Source: Kalmanozyma brasiliensis GHG001 (taxonomy: Eukaryota > Basidiomycota > Ustilaginomycetes > Ustilaginales). From it: a stretch of DNA of 64,000 nt. The position numbers and the translations under genes are program-made. The stretch spans positions 248,001-312,000 of the forward strand of contig NW_015961952.1 in NCBI RefSeq assembly GCF_000497045.1. The letters are read 5' to 3'. A model generated the notes under the pieces. The model was not told the DNA's origin. It saw only the letters and a list, made by a program, of their open reading frames with translations, and searched no databases. Positions 1 through 8,610 of the stretch are shown in pieces (within the stretch, counting starts at the first letter, position 1; each line of letters begins with the position of its first letter).

Positions 1-215
1 TCGAAGTAAGCATCCCACAGGATGTCCTTGACTTCGCGCTCGGTGAAGCCGTTGGAGCCTATTGGGCCAAGCACGTCGAGTGTTTGAGCGTAGGCTTCCG
101 CCATGGCATCGTTGTCCTCGGGCGAGAGATTATCGTAAGGGTCTTCATCGTAGTAGTCGTCTTCCGCGAGCTCCTCGTCTAGGTCGAGATTGCGAACAGC
201 GCGATGTCTTGACAT
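1..215 (-). CDS. HBS1: Hbs1-like ribosome rescue GTPase, N-terminal fragment
   Basis: The first 71 codons of a gene continue beyond the left edge. The reading starts MSRHRAVRNLDLDEELAED and goes on through an acidic, tyrosine-rich stretch (DDYYDEDPYDNLSPED). It then reaches a helix-like segment ending in FTEREVKDILWDAYF. This acidic YD-rich start followed by 'LSPED..AM' and 'I..ALWD'-like residues is the N-terminal domain of Hbs1. Hbs1 is the eRF3-like GTPase that works with Dom34/Pelota to release stalled ribosomes in no-go and non-stop decay. The GTPase domain lies outside the window and cannot be checked. The ATG at 215 is the first in this frame. No intron is seen in the visible part. An alternative is another protein with the same N-terminal fold, which is less likely given the whole pattern. 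Confidence 0.8.
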   Translation of the reverse strand, partial: MSRHRAVRNLDLDEELAEDDYYDEDPYDNLSPEDNDAMAEAYAQTLDVLGPIGSNGFTEREVKDILWDAYF

Positions 216-574
216 GGTTGCCGGCTGTTTGTCTTGGTGGTGCAGAGTCAAGTCGAAAGAGGCACAGCAGGGAGGTACTGATGTTCGCTGCTTCTGCTGC
301 TTTGTGACGTCTTTGCTGTTGGCTCGTTCGCTCGCACTTTTTGCTCCACCTGCCTGCCTTCGTGTGATTGCTCAGCTCGCAGTTGGATTTCCATCGCACA
401 GTACAGAGTTTTTTTGCCGATGTAACACTGTCGATTTTTCGGCTCATCAGCAGCTCAACATCATCAGCCTGCGGACGATCAATGTATGCCTGATCGGGGA
501 CTCCTCAGCTTATGTTGCCCGGACGATATGACTGCTGATACAAAGTCTTCATAGTTTCCATGCCAGTATGAGGA
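216..574. other. Spacer: 3' side of AIM41 and 5' side of HBS1
   Basis: This stretch separates two genes read leftward. It should hold the HBS1 promoter and the AIM41 terminator. Short frames inside it show no family resemblance and no distinct site was recognised. Confidence 0.5.
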
Positions 575-1094
575 TTACTTTGCTTCCGGCAAGAACGTCT
601 CCAACACGGCAGCCTCCTTCTCCTCCTGCTCGGCCAGGTCCTCTCTTGGCGGCTTGGCGGCTCTGAACTGCTTGGCCGTGTCCTGTCTGCGCTTGATCGC
701 TTTTGTGATGAGCTTAGAGACCTTGGATACCTGGTTGCCCTTCTGCTTTGCCGAGTACTGGTGTTCCGAGACGATCGAGCGGAGGACGGTGGAAGTGAGC
801 GAGTCTTTCGCCTTCATAGCTTCCTTGATGCCATATTTGACCTTCGCCAACAGCAGCGCTTCGGGATCTTCGTTGCTCGCCGGTGCTTCTGTTGATGAAA
901 AGCGTGGCCAAGCTGGTTGATTTGCTGTGCAAAAGGGGAACAGAGGTTGATGTCAGTGAGTTTGCTCGTGACAGTACGAACTCATCTCGGAACTTACATG
1001 GCGCTGGGCTCGATCGCAGGCTCGTCGCCTCGAAAGAGCGCGGCAGCTGCGCTCGCAGTGCATAGTTGTTACGGAGGGCCTGTCGTAGCAGCAT
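575..1094 (-). CDS. AIM41: Aim41 / GatB-YqeY domain mitochondrial protein
   Basis: A two-exon gene. Exon 1 (1094-998) starts MLLRQALRNNYALRAQLPRS, an Arg-rich, acid-free presequence typical of mitochondrial import. A 73-nt intron (997-925) has donor GTAAGT and acceptor CACAG. Exon 2 (924-575) restores the frame at a split Ser codon. The 148-residue product contains the YqeY core from about residue 57: LLAKVKYGIKEAMKAKDSL, then TVLRSIVSEHQYSAK, and a basic KAIKRRQDTAKQF segment ending EKEAAVLETFLPEAK. YqeY-family proteins resemble the tail domain of the GatB amidotransferase subunit. Fungal Aim41 is mitochondrial, with a poorly defined role perhaps in tRNA-dependent amidation. Length and layout fit Aim41 well. 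Without splicing, the ATG at 850 would remove the presequence. Confidence 0.88.
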
Positions 1095-1430
1095 CTTGGG
1101 TCTTAATCGTTGAAGCAAGGCGGTTGGTGGGAAGGACGATATCGGTACCACCATGGACCAAGCACTTTCTTCCTCCACTCCGCAATTTGCCGAGCTTTTT
1201 TTTGCCACTTTTTTCCGCCACCTTTTTCGTGCCTTTTGGCTTGAACCCTTCTGCCGGACCCATGGCATCGAAAACTCTGAGCCGCGGAAAAAGGCTGCAG
1301 ACCAACCTCGACACCTCTTCTACATGTGGCAGGTGTCGACCTCATGCCACCTCATCTCAGCCCCCGGTTGTTCGACAGATACGTCGCTGGTGACGGGGTA
1401 TGAATATTGAGTGAATGTGCCGATGTCTAT
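1095..1430. other. Spacer between kinesin-1 stop and AIM41 start
   Basis: Intergenic DNA holding the AIM41 promoter and kinesin-1 3' region, both on the minus strand. A T-rich patch on the plus strand near 1197-1230 reads as A-rich on the transcribed strand. No conserved frame was recognised. Confidence 0.5.
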
Positions 1431-4319
1431 CTACTTGGAGGAGAAGAACCAGCTCGATCGAGCCTTGGGCGAGTTGGTGTCATTCGGACCTGGTGCTCCA
1501 CCGAAGACAGCCTGCCTCGCCGCAACCGAGCCCGGCTGCGGTCCTGCTGTCGGGCCACCGCCGCGCAGAGGCTTGGCGATGCGACCGAAACCCAGCGGGC
1601 CAGCCGCAACATTGCCACCGGAGGGCACGCGCATCGAGTTGGCTTGATGCAAGCGCTCCTTGACCGCCTGCAGCTGGTCCTCGAACTTGCGGTTCTGCAA
1701 CATGAGCTTCTCCTGGCTGTCCATGAGGTGCTGCTCCAGCGCCTGGATGCGCTCGTTCCTCGCCAACAGCTTTCTCTCGGCAATCGAGACCTCCTTCTTG
1801 AGACTGCTGTTCTGCTCCACCAGCTGCTTCTGCACGTTGGTTAGCTGCTCCAGGTTGCGCTCGAGGAATGCCATCTTCTTCTGCTGCGCCTTGGAGTTGC
1901 TGTTGCGCACCACGTTGTTGTACTGTTCGCGCGACTCGTCGAGCGAGATCTCGAGCTCCACGACCTTCTCGCAGCGGTTCTGCAGGTCGCGCATCAGCGA
2001 CTTCTTCATCGTGTCAAACTCGGACAGTTGCGATGCCATGGTCTTGCGCACCCGCTCCAGGTCGCGTGCCGACTCGGCCAGGTTGCGTCCGCCCTCGACC
2101 CCGGCAGTGGTGACGGCAAAGGCGCGCTTGAGTTCCTCGTTGGTGCTCTTCAGCGTGTCGTTGTTCGAGGTCAGCACAGCGATCTCCTTGGCCTTGAACT
2201 CCATCTGCCGCTTAAGATCGTTGATCTCGCTCGTCTGAGCATCGCGCTTGGACGCATACTGCGACTCGAGCTTGTTCTTGAGATCCTCGATGGTGACGTC
2301 GACATTGACGTGGTTGGCCTCTTCGGCCTTGATCGACTTGTCGAGCAGCTCTTCGTACTCGGCTTCGAGCGACGCGAAACGGCTCTCGATCTCTTGGCGT
2401 CTCTGGTGCAGCAGCTCGCTCTCTTCGTGAGCTTGACGAACTCGCTCCGTCTGCTCGCGCAACAGGCTCTGCGACTCGAGGAGTTGTTCGCGGAGGGTAG
2501 ACAGGTCATCGGCCGAGAGCGCTCCGGAGCCATCGCTGCCAGCATTCTCGAGCTTGCTGAGCGTCTCGCGGATCTGCTCTTCCTTTTCGGAGACGATACC
2601 CTGGTTGAAGTCGGCCATCATCTTGGCCATGCGCTCCGCCTTCTTGCGCTCCTTGCCTTCTTGTGATGGGTCTTTGACCGTCTTCGCAGTGTCGGCGAGC
2701 GACTTGCGCAGCTCCTCGAGCTCCGCCGACAGGTCTTTGTTCTGCTCCTTGAGGATGTCGAGCGTGATGGTGGCGTCCTTGTGCTCGTACGTGACGCGCT
2801 CGAGCTGAAGCTTGATCTCGTTGATCTCGGACGTCATGCTCTTGTTGTCCCTGGACAGTGTCGCCTCTTGCTCGCGGTAGAAGCCCAACTCCTGGGTGGC
2901 CTCACGCAGTGCACTCTCTGCTGACTTGAGGACGACTTCCTTCTCGGCGATCTGGTCGCTGAGCTCGTTCTCCCTGCGCAGGAACTCGTCCCGCTCGTCC
3001 TTATCGATCGCAGTGGCCGACGGCGTCTCTGGTCGGGAGGCAAGGTCGCGCAAATTCTCCACGGCTGGCGTGATGGGTCTCGATTGACTTGGTGTCGGCG
3101 TCAGAGCCGGCGAAGGCAGTGGTGCGCCTTGGCCCACGACCACCTTGGAGGCATCGGCCCACTCGGACTCGGGCACCTTGCCGCCCGAGCGCCATGTCTT
3201 GAGCTCCGCCTCAAGATTGGCAATGTATTGCTGATATCGCTCGTTGTCGGCTTTGGCTTTCTTGAGCAGTGCCTTGAGCTCGGCCGGAGACAACTCGGCA
3301 TTGACTCGTGCCTTGTTCTTGATGCTCTTGGCACGTACACCGAATCGCAGGGTGGAGAGCGTCTCGTCGGCATTGTAGACACATGGAGAAGCGTTGACAA
3401 TGAGCGTGGTTCGCGAGTTGCCTCCAAGCGACTCTTGCAAGATACGAGTGAGCTTGGAGTCACGATAGGGAATGTGAGATGACTTGCCGTCGGTGAGCGC
3501 ATTGATGACCATGCCCAACGCCGACAGACTCTTGTTGATCTTTTTGGCTTCCTCGAGCGTCTGACCGCTTGCGCCGGTCTTGCCGACCTTTTCGGAACCT
3601 GCCAGATCCACAAGGTAAAGGTTGCCCGTCTTGGCGCTGCCGGTCTCCGTGTTGCGCTGCTGAATTGTTATGAGGAAGATGGAATGCGAACGTGATGACT
3701 CGGCGTTCATGTTGGTGGAGGAGACGGCGCGGGCAAGCCCACCCTGACGCATGATCTCGTACACATCGGCCTGACCTCCGACGTAAAAGTCTGAGAGGCC
3801 CTTGACGTAGACACCTCGGTTCTTCTCTTCGTGGATCTGCAGGTTGTCGTTCTGTGGGGCGAGCAGGTCGCGAATCTTCTCCATGTAGATTTCTAGGTAA
3901 GAGACCTTGACGAGGTATTCGAGATGCGGCGGACTGGCCATGATGTTTTCGAAGATCTGTTCGGTGATGCGTGGGACGATACCTTTGAGGTTGTCGTTGT
4001 CGATGTCGGCTCCCATCATGGTAAAGGTCTTACCGGAACCGGTCTGACCGTAGGCAAAGATGGTCCCGTTGTAGCCGTTGAGAACGTCGTCGACGGTCTC
4101 TTTGAGGCCGAACTCGAAGACGTCGCGCTGCGCAGTGTTCATTGGGAAGACACGATCGAAGACGAAGCCGCCTGCCTCAGGACCGGAGGTGGACACGCCG
4201 CGGGTCATCTTGACGAGGGATCCGTCATCGCTAAAGTCGACGACGATGTCGCTGCCCTCCCGCTGCTCAATGGCATTGGGAGGACGGAAACGACAGACGA
4301 CCTTGATGTTATTTGACAT
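1431..4319 (-). CDS. kin2: Kinesin-1 heavy chain (conventional kinesin)
   Basis: A 962-residue intronless microtubule plus-end motor. The N-terminal motor domain spans about residues 1-335, with P-loop GQTGSGKT at 91-98, switch I NMNAESSRSH at 203-212 and switch II DLAGSE at 238-243. The family signature PYRDSKLTRILQESLGG lies near 285-301. After the neck comes a Pro/Ser/Thr-rich hinge (about 395-435) and then long heptad-rich coiled coil to about residue 890. The tail carries RIAKPLRGG, with the autoinhibitory IAK motif at 914-916, followed by a Gly/Pro-rich end. This is the fungal conventional kinesin layout, which lacks light chains. In Ustilago it is called Kin2 and moves organelles, dynein and vesicles in hyphae. 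It shares a 727-bp spacer with the divergent UBLCP1 gene. Confidence 0.97.
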   Translation of the reverse strand: MSNNIKVVCRFRPPNAIEQREGSDIVVDFSDDGSLVKMTRGVSTSGPEAGGFVFDRVFPMNTAQRDVFEFGLKETVDDVLNGYNGTIFAYGQTGSGKTFTMMGADIDNDNLKGIVPRITEQIFENIMASPPHLEYLVKVSYLEIYMEKIRDLLAPQNDNLQIHEEKNRGVYVKGLSDFYVGGQADVYEIMRQGGLARAVSSTNMNAESSRSHSIFLITIQQRNTETGSAKTGNLYLVDLAGSEKVGKTGASGQTLEEAKKINKSLSALGMVINALTDGKSSHIPYRDSKLTRILQESLGGNSRTTLIVNASPCVYNADETLSTLRFGVRAKSIKNKARVNAELSPAELKALLKKAKADNERYQQYIANLEAELKTWRSGGKVPESEWADASKVVVGQGAPLPSPALTPTPSQSRPITPAVENLRDLASRPETPSATAIDKDERDEFLRRENELSDQIAEKEVVLKSAESALREATQELGFYREQEATLSRDNKSMTSEINEIKLQLERVTYEHKDATITLDILKEQNKDLSAELEELRKSLADTAKTVKDPSQEGKERKKAERMAKMMADFNQGIVSEKEEQIRETLSKLENAGSDGSGALSADDLSTLREQLLESQSLLREQTERVRQAHEESELLHQRRQEIESRFASLEAEYEELLDKSIKAEEANHVNVDVTIEDLKNKLESQYASKRDAQTSEINDLKRQMEFKAKEIAVLTSNNDTLKSTNEELKRAFAVTTAGVEGGRNLAESARDLERVRKTMASQLSEFDTMKKSLMRDLQNRCEKVVELEISLDESREQYNNVVRNSNSKAQQKKMAFLERNLEQLTNVQKQLVEQNSSLKKEVSIAERKLLARNERIQALEQHLMDSQEKLMLQNRKFEDQLQAVKERLHQANSMRVPSGGNVAAGPLGFGRIAKPLRGGGPTAGPQPGSVAARQAVFGGAPGPNDTNSPKARSSWFFSSK

Positions 4320-4866
4320 GGTGGGCGAGCGTTGGTGTGGTCAGACAACAAAGCCTGAGGAGGAAGGCGCAGAGTGAGCGATCAACATGCACCTCAACCG
4401 GCAGGACGCGGGGTTGGGATCACCGCTGTGTGCCCTTTCGTGAGCTCTTGATGGCACACTGAATGATACCAGGCTGCTCGAGTCGGTATAGAGCGAGGAG
4501 ATGTGCGGGAGAGACAACGATGGGGGTGCGAAGTGAGGTCCGATGGTGTCAGATATCGATCTTGGCCAGTCCAAAGGGAAAAGTAACAGAAATGCAGCAG
4601 ACTGAGTGTGTGTTGGTCTACGGCGGCGGTGGTGCGCGTCCCGTGCATGTGTTGGCTCAGATGAAAGGAGAGCTTAGCCAGTCAGCCAGCCAGCGACCAA
4701 GCCTCAAGCGAAAGCCATATTTTTTGGCGAATGTAGAAGAGGGTCTAACACTGTTGGCGCGTCCCTTTGCCTGTGTCAAGCAAGTGTTGGTCTCGAAGCT
4801 TGGCAGGCAGGAATTCAGTCTCAGCTGAGCCGCTTCTCGTCGAGATGGAGATGAAACCCTCCACAA

Positions 4867-4886
4867 AGTCACATCACACTGTGACT
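4867..4886. repeat. Perfect short inverted repeat in promoter
   Basis: AGTCACA and its exact complement TGTGACT are separated by six bases (TCACAC). The site lies about 160-180 bp upstream of the UBLCP1 start codon. A dyad of this size could be a dimeric regulator site, but its function is inferred from symmetry alone. Confidence 0.5.
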
Positions 4887-4995
4887 CTGATCACTCACAA
4901 AGACTGCGCCGTGTCAATCGATTGATCACAGCACCAACGATCCTTCCGCACACCACAACCGCAACAGCTTCTCTCAGCGCCCTGGCAGGTCTCAC

Positions 4996-5003
4996 TGACG
5001 TCA
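4996..5003. promoter_or_regulatory. CRE-type octamer TGACGTCA
   Basis: The full palindrome TGACGTCA sits 43 bp upstream of the UBLCP1 ATG. ATF/CREB-type bZIP proteins bind this octamer in fungi and animals. At this distance it may lie in the core promoter or in the 5' leader. Use by a bZIP here is inferred. Confidence 0.5.
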
Positions 5004-5046
5004 AACTCAAGGTCGCGTCATCCTCGTCACCCTCCCAAGACGGTGA

Positions 5047-6381
5047 ATGTCTTCCTCCGCATCCGCAGGTCACAAACGGTCTCTACAAGAACACGACTCG
5101 GAGAACGAAAGTATAGAGAAGCGCGCCAAGATGACGGACTCTAATAAGCCGAGCGCGGATGCTCAAGAGGCTGCTCCTTTGACGTCGGCTGTCTCCTCAT
5201 CATTATCAATAGAAGCCGGCCCATCTCGTCTGACGCCCCCTTCCGACCGCCAGGATGACAAGATAGACGGTGCAGGTGAAGAGGCCACATCGGACCTGTC
5301 AAACGCACCTAAGGTCGGCTTCTCGATCAAGTACCAGGGTACCTTGCTGTCGGCGCGACTAGCTGAAGATGAGACAGTAGCCGACCTCAAGGCCATCCTG
5401 TTCTCCATGACCGACGTACCACCCGAAAGTCAGAAGCTGCTCGGCATGGTCAAGGGCAAGCAGCCGATCGATGAGACCCAGCTCGGCTCGATTCCATACG
5501 CTCCTGCCGCTCTCAAAGCTCGACCTGCCTCCACAAGAGCGAATAGCACCACCACCGATACAGCTGTCGCTGCGGACCAAGCGTGCAAGATCACAGTGCA
5601 ATTTACACTGCTCGGCACTCCAGAGGCGGGGCGATTCAGGGACCAGACCATCCCGAGTCTCTTGGCTGGCGACCAAGGAGAGGCAGACAAGGACCTCGAC
5701 TACCTCGAGCTCCCCAAAGCTGAAGGGCCCAAGCTCAAGCCACACGAAGATCCCAAGTATCGCGCCAAGCTTGAAAAGACCATCAGCCGCTTCTCCGACT
5801 TTCCCATCATCAACCCGCCCCGACCGGGCAAGAAGCTGCTCGTGCTCGATCTCGACTACTGCATCGCCGACACCAAACGCTTGCTTGATCCTAACTCACC
5901 CGCTTCCCTAGCGGCTCGTCCTGGTCTACATGAGATGCTCAAAGCGGTCTACCCGTACTATGACATTTGCGTCTGGTCGCAGACATCGTGGCGTTGGCTT
6001 GAGATCAAGCTGGTGGAGCTCAACATGCTCGGCAATCCGGACTACAACATCTCCTTTGTCATTGACCGCACGCCCATGTTCCGCGTTCATTCCCAGGTGG
6101 GCACGCACGAGGTCAAGGCGCTCGAATTCATTTGGCGCAGGTGGCCCGACGTGTACGGCCCGCACAACACGATCCACATTGACGATCTCAGCCGCAACTT
6201 TGCCATGAACCCACGCAATGGCCTCAAGATCAAAGCTTACAGAGCGGCTCCGAACTTCGACACAGAATTCGAGGCTCTTCGCCGGTATCTGCTGCAGCTT
6301 GCTCATCCAAGCGTGACCGACTTTACCAAGTACGAGCATATGCATAACGCCTGGAAGCACTTTCAAGGTCCCTCGGTGTGA
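5047..6381 (+). CDS. Ubiquitin-like domain CTD phosphatase (UBLCP1-type)
   Basis: A 444-residue intronless protein. After a Ser/Ala/Glu-rich leader there is a ubiquitin-like domain from about residue 89 (KVGFSIKYQGTLL, then DETVADLKAILFSMT and QKLLGMVKGKQP). An FCP/SCP-type HAD phosphatase domain follows from about 260: KKLLVLDLDYCIADT, WSQTSWRW, and HIDDLSRNFAMNPRNGLKI. The order UBL then HAD phosphatase is diagnostic of UBLCP1, a nuclear phosphatase that acts on the 26S proteasome regulatory particle. Catalytic Asp268 and Asp270 and the late acidic pair Asp379-Asp380 are present. The usual Thr or Val at the fifth position of DxDx(T/V) is Cys272 here, which is unusual. The human protein is about 320 residues, so most of the extra length lies in the N-terminal leader and linker. 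Confidence 0.92.
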   Translation: MSSSASAGHKRSLQEHDSENESIEKRAKMTDSNKPSADAQEAAPLTSAVSSSLSIEAGPSRLTPPSDRQDDKIDGAGEEATSDLSNAPKVGFSIKYQGTLLSARLAEDETVADLKAILFSMTDVPPESQKLLGMVKGKQPIDETQLGSIPYAPAALKARPASTRANSTTTDTAVAADQACKITVQFTLLGTPEAGRFRDQTIPSLLAGDQGEADKDLDYLELPKAEGPKLKPHEDPKYRAKLEKTISRFSDFPIINPPRPGKKLLVLDLDYCIADTKRLLDPNSPASLAARPGLHEMLKAVYPYYDICVWSQTSWRWLEIKLVELNMLGNPDYNISFVIDRTPMFRVHSQVGTHEVKALEFIWRRWPDVYGPHNTIHIDDLSRNFAMNPRNGLKIKAYRAAPNFDTEFEALRRYLLQLAHPSVTDFTKYEHMHNAWKHFQGPSV

Positions 6382-7136
6382 GAGGCTCACCTTCGATGCA
6401 AACATGGTGTTCGTGGCCGAAGCGTGCCCGAGAACGAGCTTCGACCCATCCGCCCCACCGCTCAAGAGCATCTCGCGTACAATTCATCACGTACTCCAAG
6501 CTTGGCCCCACCATGTACTGTTACCATCGCCGTCGAGCTAGTCTCTAAGCAAAACATACCCGCCACCGCTGTCAGCCCTGCTTACCAATGTGTGCCATCT
6601 CTTCATCTCAAACTCGGCAACCGGCGTCGATCTCCACCCGAGCGGTAACACAGCTCGCATGGTTTGGTGGCCCAGAGGTGGGGATGTTGAGCAAGATGAA
6701 ATCGCGGCGCGTGTTGCACCGCCTGCTGGCTTGGCCAGCCACAATGAGAAGGTCTGACTCGATCGTCGTTGCGAAAAGCCTGACACAGATGCACTAGAAA
6801 GCGAGTGGACTACGAGGGACCGAGATGAGTGACATGGTGACGAGCGCTCGAGTATCAAGTAGGTTGCGGAAGCGCGTAAATTGGAGTGTGATTCCAGGAA
6901 AAAGACCCGCTTGGACCACGGCTGTCGGACCTTGCCCAAGGGTGCATGGCCTGTTCTTCTTGGCACTCTCTTTGTTACAATCACGAACCCGTCTCCTCTT
7001 CGCTTTCACCCTCGCTCCCTTCTCCCACCCTCACGAACCCTGCCTGGAACCCACCACTCGCTGACAACCCTCATCTATATAGACTCTCGTTTCCAAGCAC
7101 CCGCCATCCCACCATCGACCCACCACCTGCAGCCCG
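6382..7136. other. Spacer and promoter of chorismate mutase
   Basis: Downstream DNA of UBLCP1 followed by the chorismate mutase promoter, both in the same orientation. The last 150 bases are C/T-rich with a TATA box at 7076-7082. Short frames on both strands have no recognisable content. Confidence 0.5.
7076..7082 (+). promoter_or_regulatory. TATA box, chorismate mutase gene
   Basis: TATATAG lies in a pyrimidine-rich tract 55-61 bp before the ATG at 7137. This gives a predicted leader of only about 25-35 nt. The same pairing of a C/T-rich tract with TATATA recurs upstream of other genes in the window. Confidence 0.5.
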
Positions 7137-8236
7137 ATGAGCAGCCACAGCACGATGCATACGCTCGACATCCACTCTGCCACCACCGACCAGATCCTAT
7201 CCCTCGACAACATTCGATCGGTTCTCATCCGACTCGAGGAGACGATCGTATTCCAGCTGATCGAGCGGGCGCAATTCGCACGCAATGCCAAGTGCTACGT
7301 CCCCGGCGGTTTCCCCGAACTTGCGGAGCGCGAGGGGTGGACCAGCTCGTGGCTCGCATGGTTTTTGAAGGAGACCGAAAGCACGCATGCCAAAGTGCGC
7401 CGCTTCGAGGCGTGAGTACCCTTCCGCATTCCAACGTATGAAGAGTGTAGCTGACCCCTCGGTTTGGTCTGCGATTAGGCCCGATGAGTACCCGTTTACA
7501 AACCCGGAGTTGCTGCCCACGCCGATATTGGCACCCGTAACATACCCGCAGCTGCTGTGGAAGCACGCCGTCAACGTCAATGACCAGATCATGAAGTTTT
7601 ACGTCGAGAGCATTGTACCGGGCATCACGCGGACGTTGGGCGAGGTGCGTCTTTCCTCCACAGTCCCCCTTTTCTTCCCCGATAGACAAAATTGCTGACC
7701 CCTTTGACTGCGACAACAGAACGCGGACGACGGGCACTACGGTTCCTCAGCGATCCGCGATATGGAGGTGCTCTCAGCGCTCAGTCGACGCATTCATTTC
7801 GGTAAGTCCCCTCATCCCTTTACATCTTCTGCCCCTTGCATTGGGCTGACCCTCGCCTTTGTGTTGCGCAACAGGAATGTTTGTATCGGAATCAAAGTTC
7901 CGTGCGGCACCTGCGTCGTTCATCCCGCACATCCTCACGCCGAACCGCGACGCGCTCGCTGCGCTCATCACCAAACCGGCGGTCGAAGCGGCGCTCCTGG
8001 TGCGGCTGGCCGAAAAGGCAAAGGTGTACGGCCAGGACATGGATCGTCCCGGCGCCAACGCCGAGGACCGGGAAAAGGAGCGCAAGATCGAGGTCGACAC
8101 GGTCGTTCGGATCTACAAGACGTTTGTGATCCCCTTGACCAAGGAGGTCGAGGTGGATTACCTGCTGACGAGATTGGAGGGGGTGGATCAAAGACAGGTG
8201 GAGGAGATGTTGCGGACGGACAAGTTTGTTGGTTGA
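7137..8236 (+). CDS. ARO7: Chorismate mutase (cytosolic, AroQ eukaryotic type)
   Basis: Four exons: 7137-7411, 7479-7644, 7720-7801 and 7875-8236. The introns are 67, 75 and 73 nt with GTGAGT, GTGCGT and GTAAGT donors, and phases join cleanly. The 294-residue product starts with [21 protein letters not shown]. It continues with [35 protein letters not shown] and [16 protein letters not shown], which are hallmark blocks of the all-helical yeast Aro7 fold. It converts chorismate to prephenate for Phe and Tyr synthesis. There is no signal peptide, so this is the housekeeping cytosolic enzyme and not the secreted effector form (Cmu1) known in smuts. It is convergent with the Zn2Cys6 regulator, whose stop lies 374 bp away. 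Confidence 0.95.
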
Positions 8237-8610
8237 AGCATGCGCAGTTTGATACCATACCAGTCCGACAGCGTGTGTGCGGGAGAGCGACGGAGAAGAG
8301 CGGGACGGTTTGAGTGAAGGAGTGAGTGGTTCTGGCGAGAAGGGGCGACCGATGGAGACACGTGCGGAATGCCGGAGTGGGATCCTAGCAACGACAGGCG
8401 AAGCTCACCTCAGGCCGAGATGCGAACCTTGATACGAGATCGTAGGCAGATCGTGTCGGCCATGCGAGAGTTAAGCTTTCGCTTCGCATCCTCACCTCCT
8501 CATCCTTGTCCCGCTTCACCATCAACCACCACTCACTCGTTCACACAGCACACACTAGAAAGAGATGGAGTACAAATACTATCATAGATTAAACAAGTAC
8601 AAAGCTCCCT
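8237..8610. other. Convergent spacer, chorismate mutase / Zn2Cys6 gene
   Basis: Both flanking genes end here. It should contain both polyadenylation regions. No conserved frame or element was recognised. Confidence 0.5.

Larger units (their letters stand above)
4320..5046. other. Divergent promoter region, kinesin-1 / UBLCP1
   Basis: This spacer separates two genes read outward. No convincing coding frame is present. It carries a perfect 7-bp inverted repeat (4867-4886) and a palindromic CRE octamer (4996-5003), both on the UBLCP1 side and described separately. Confidence 0.6.

Noticed and set aside
7137..8236. Secreted chorismate mutase effector
   Set aside because: The protein has no signal peptide and the full housekeeping Aro7 layout.
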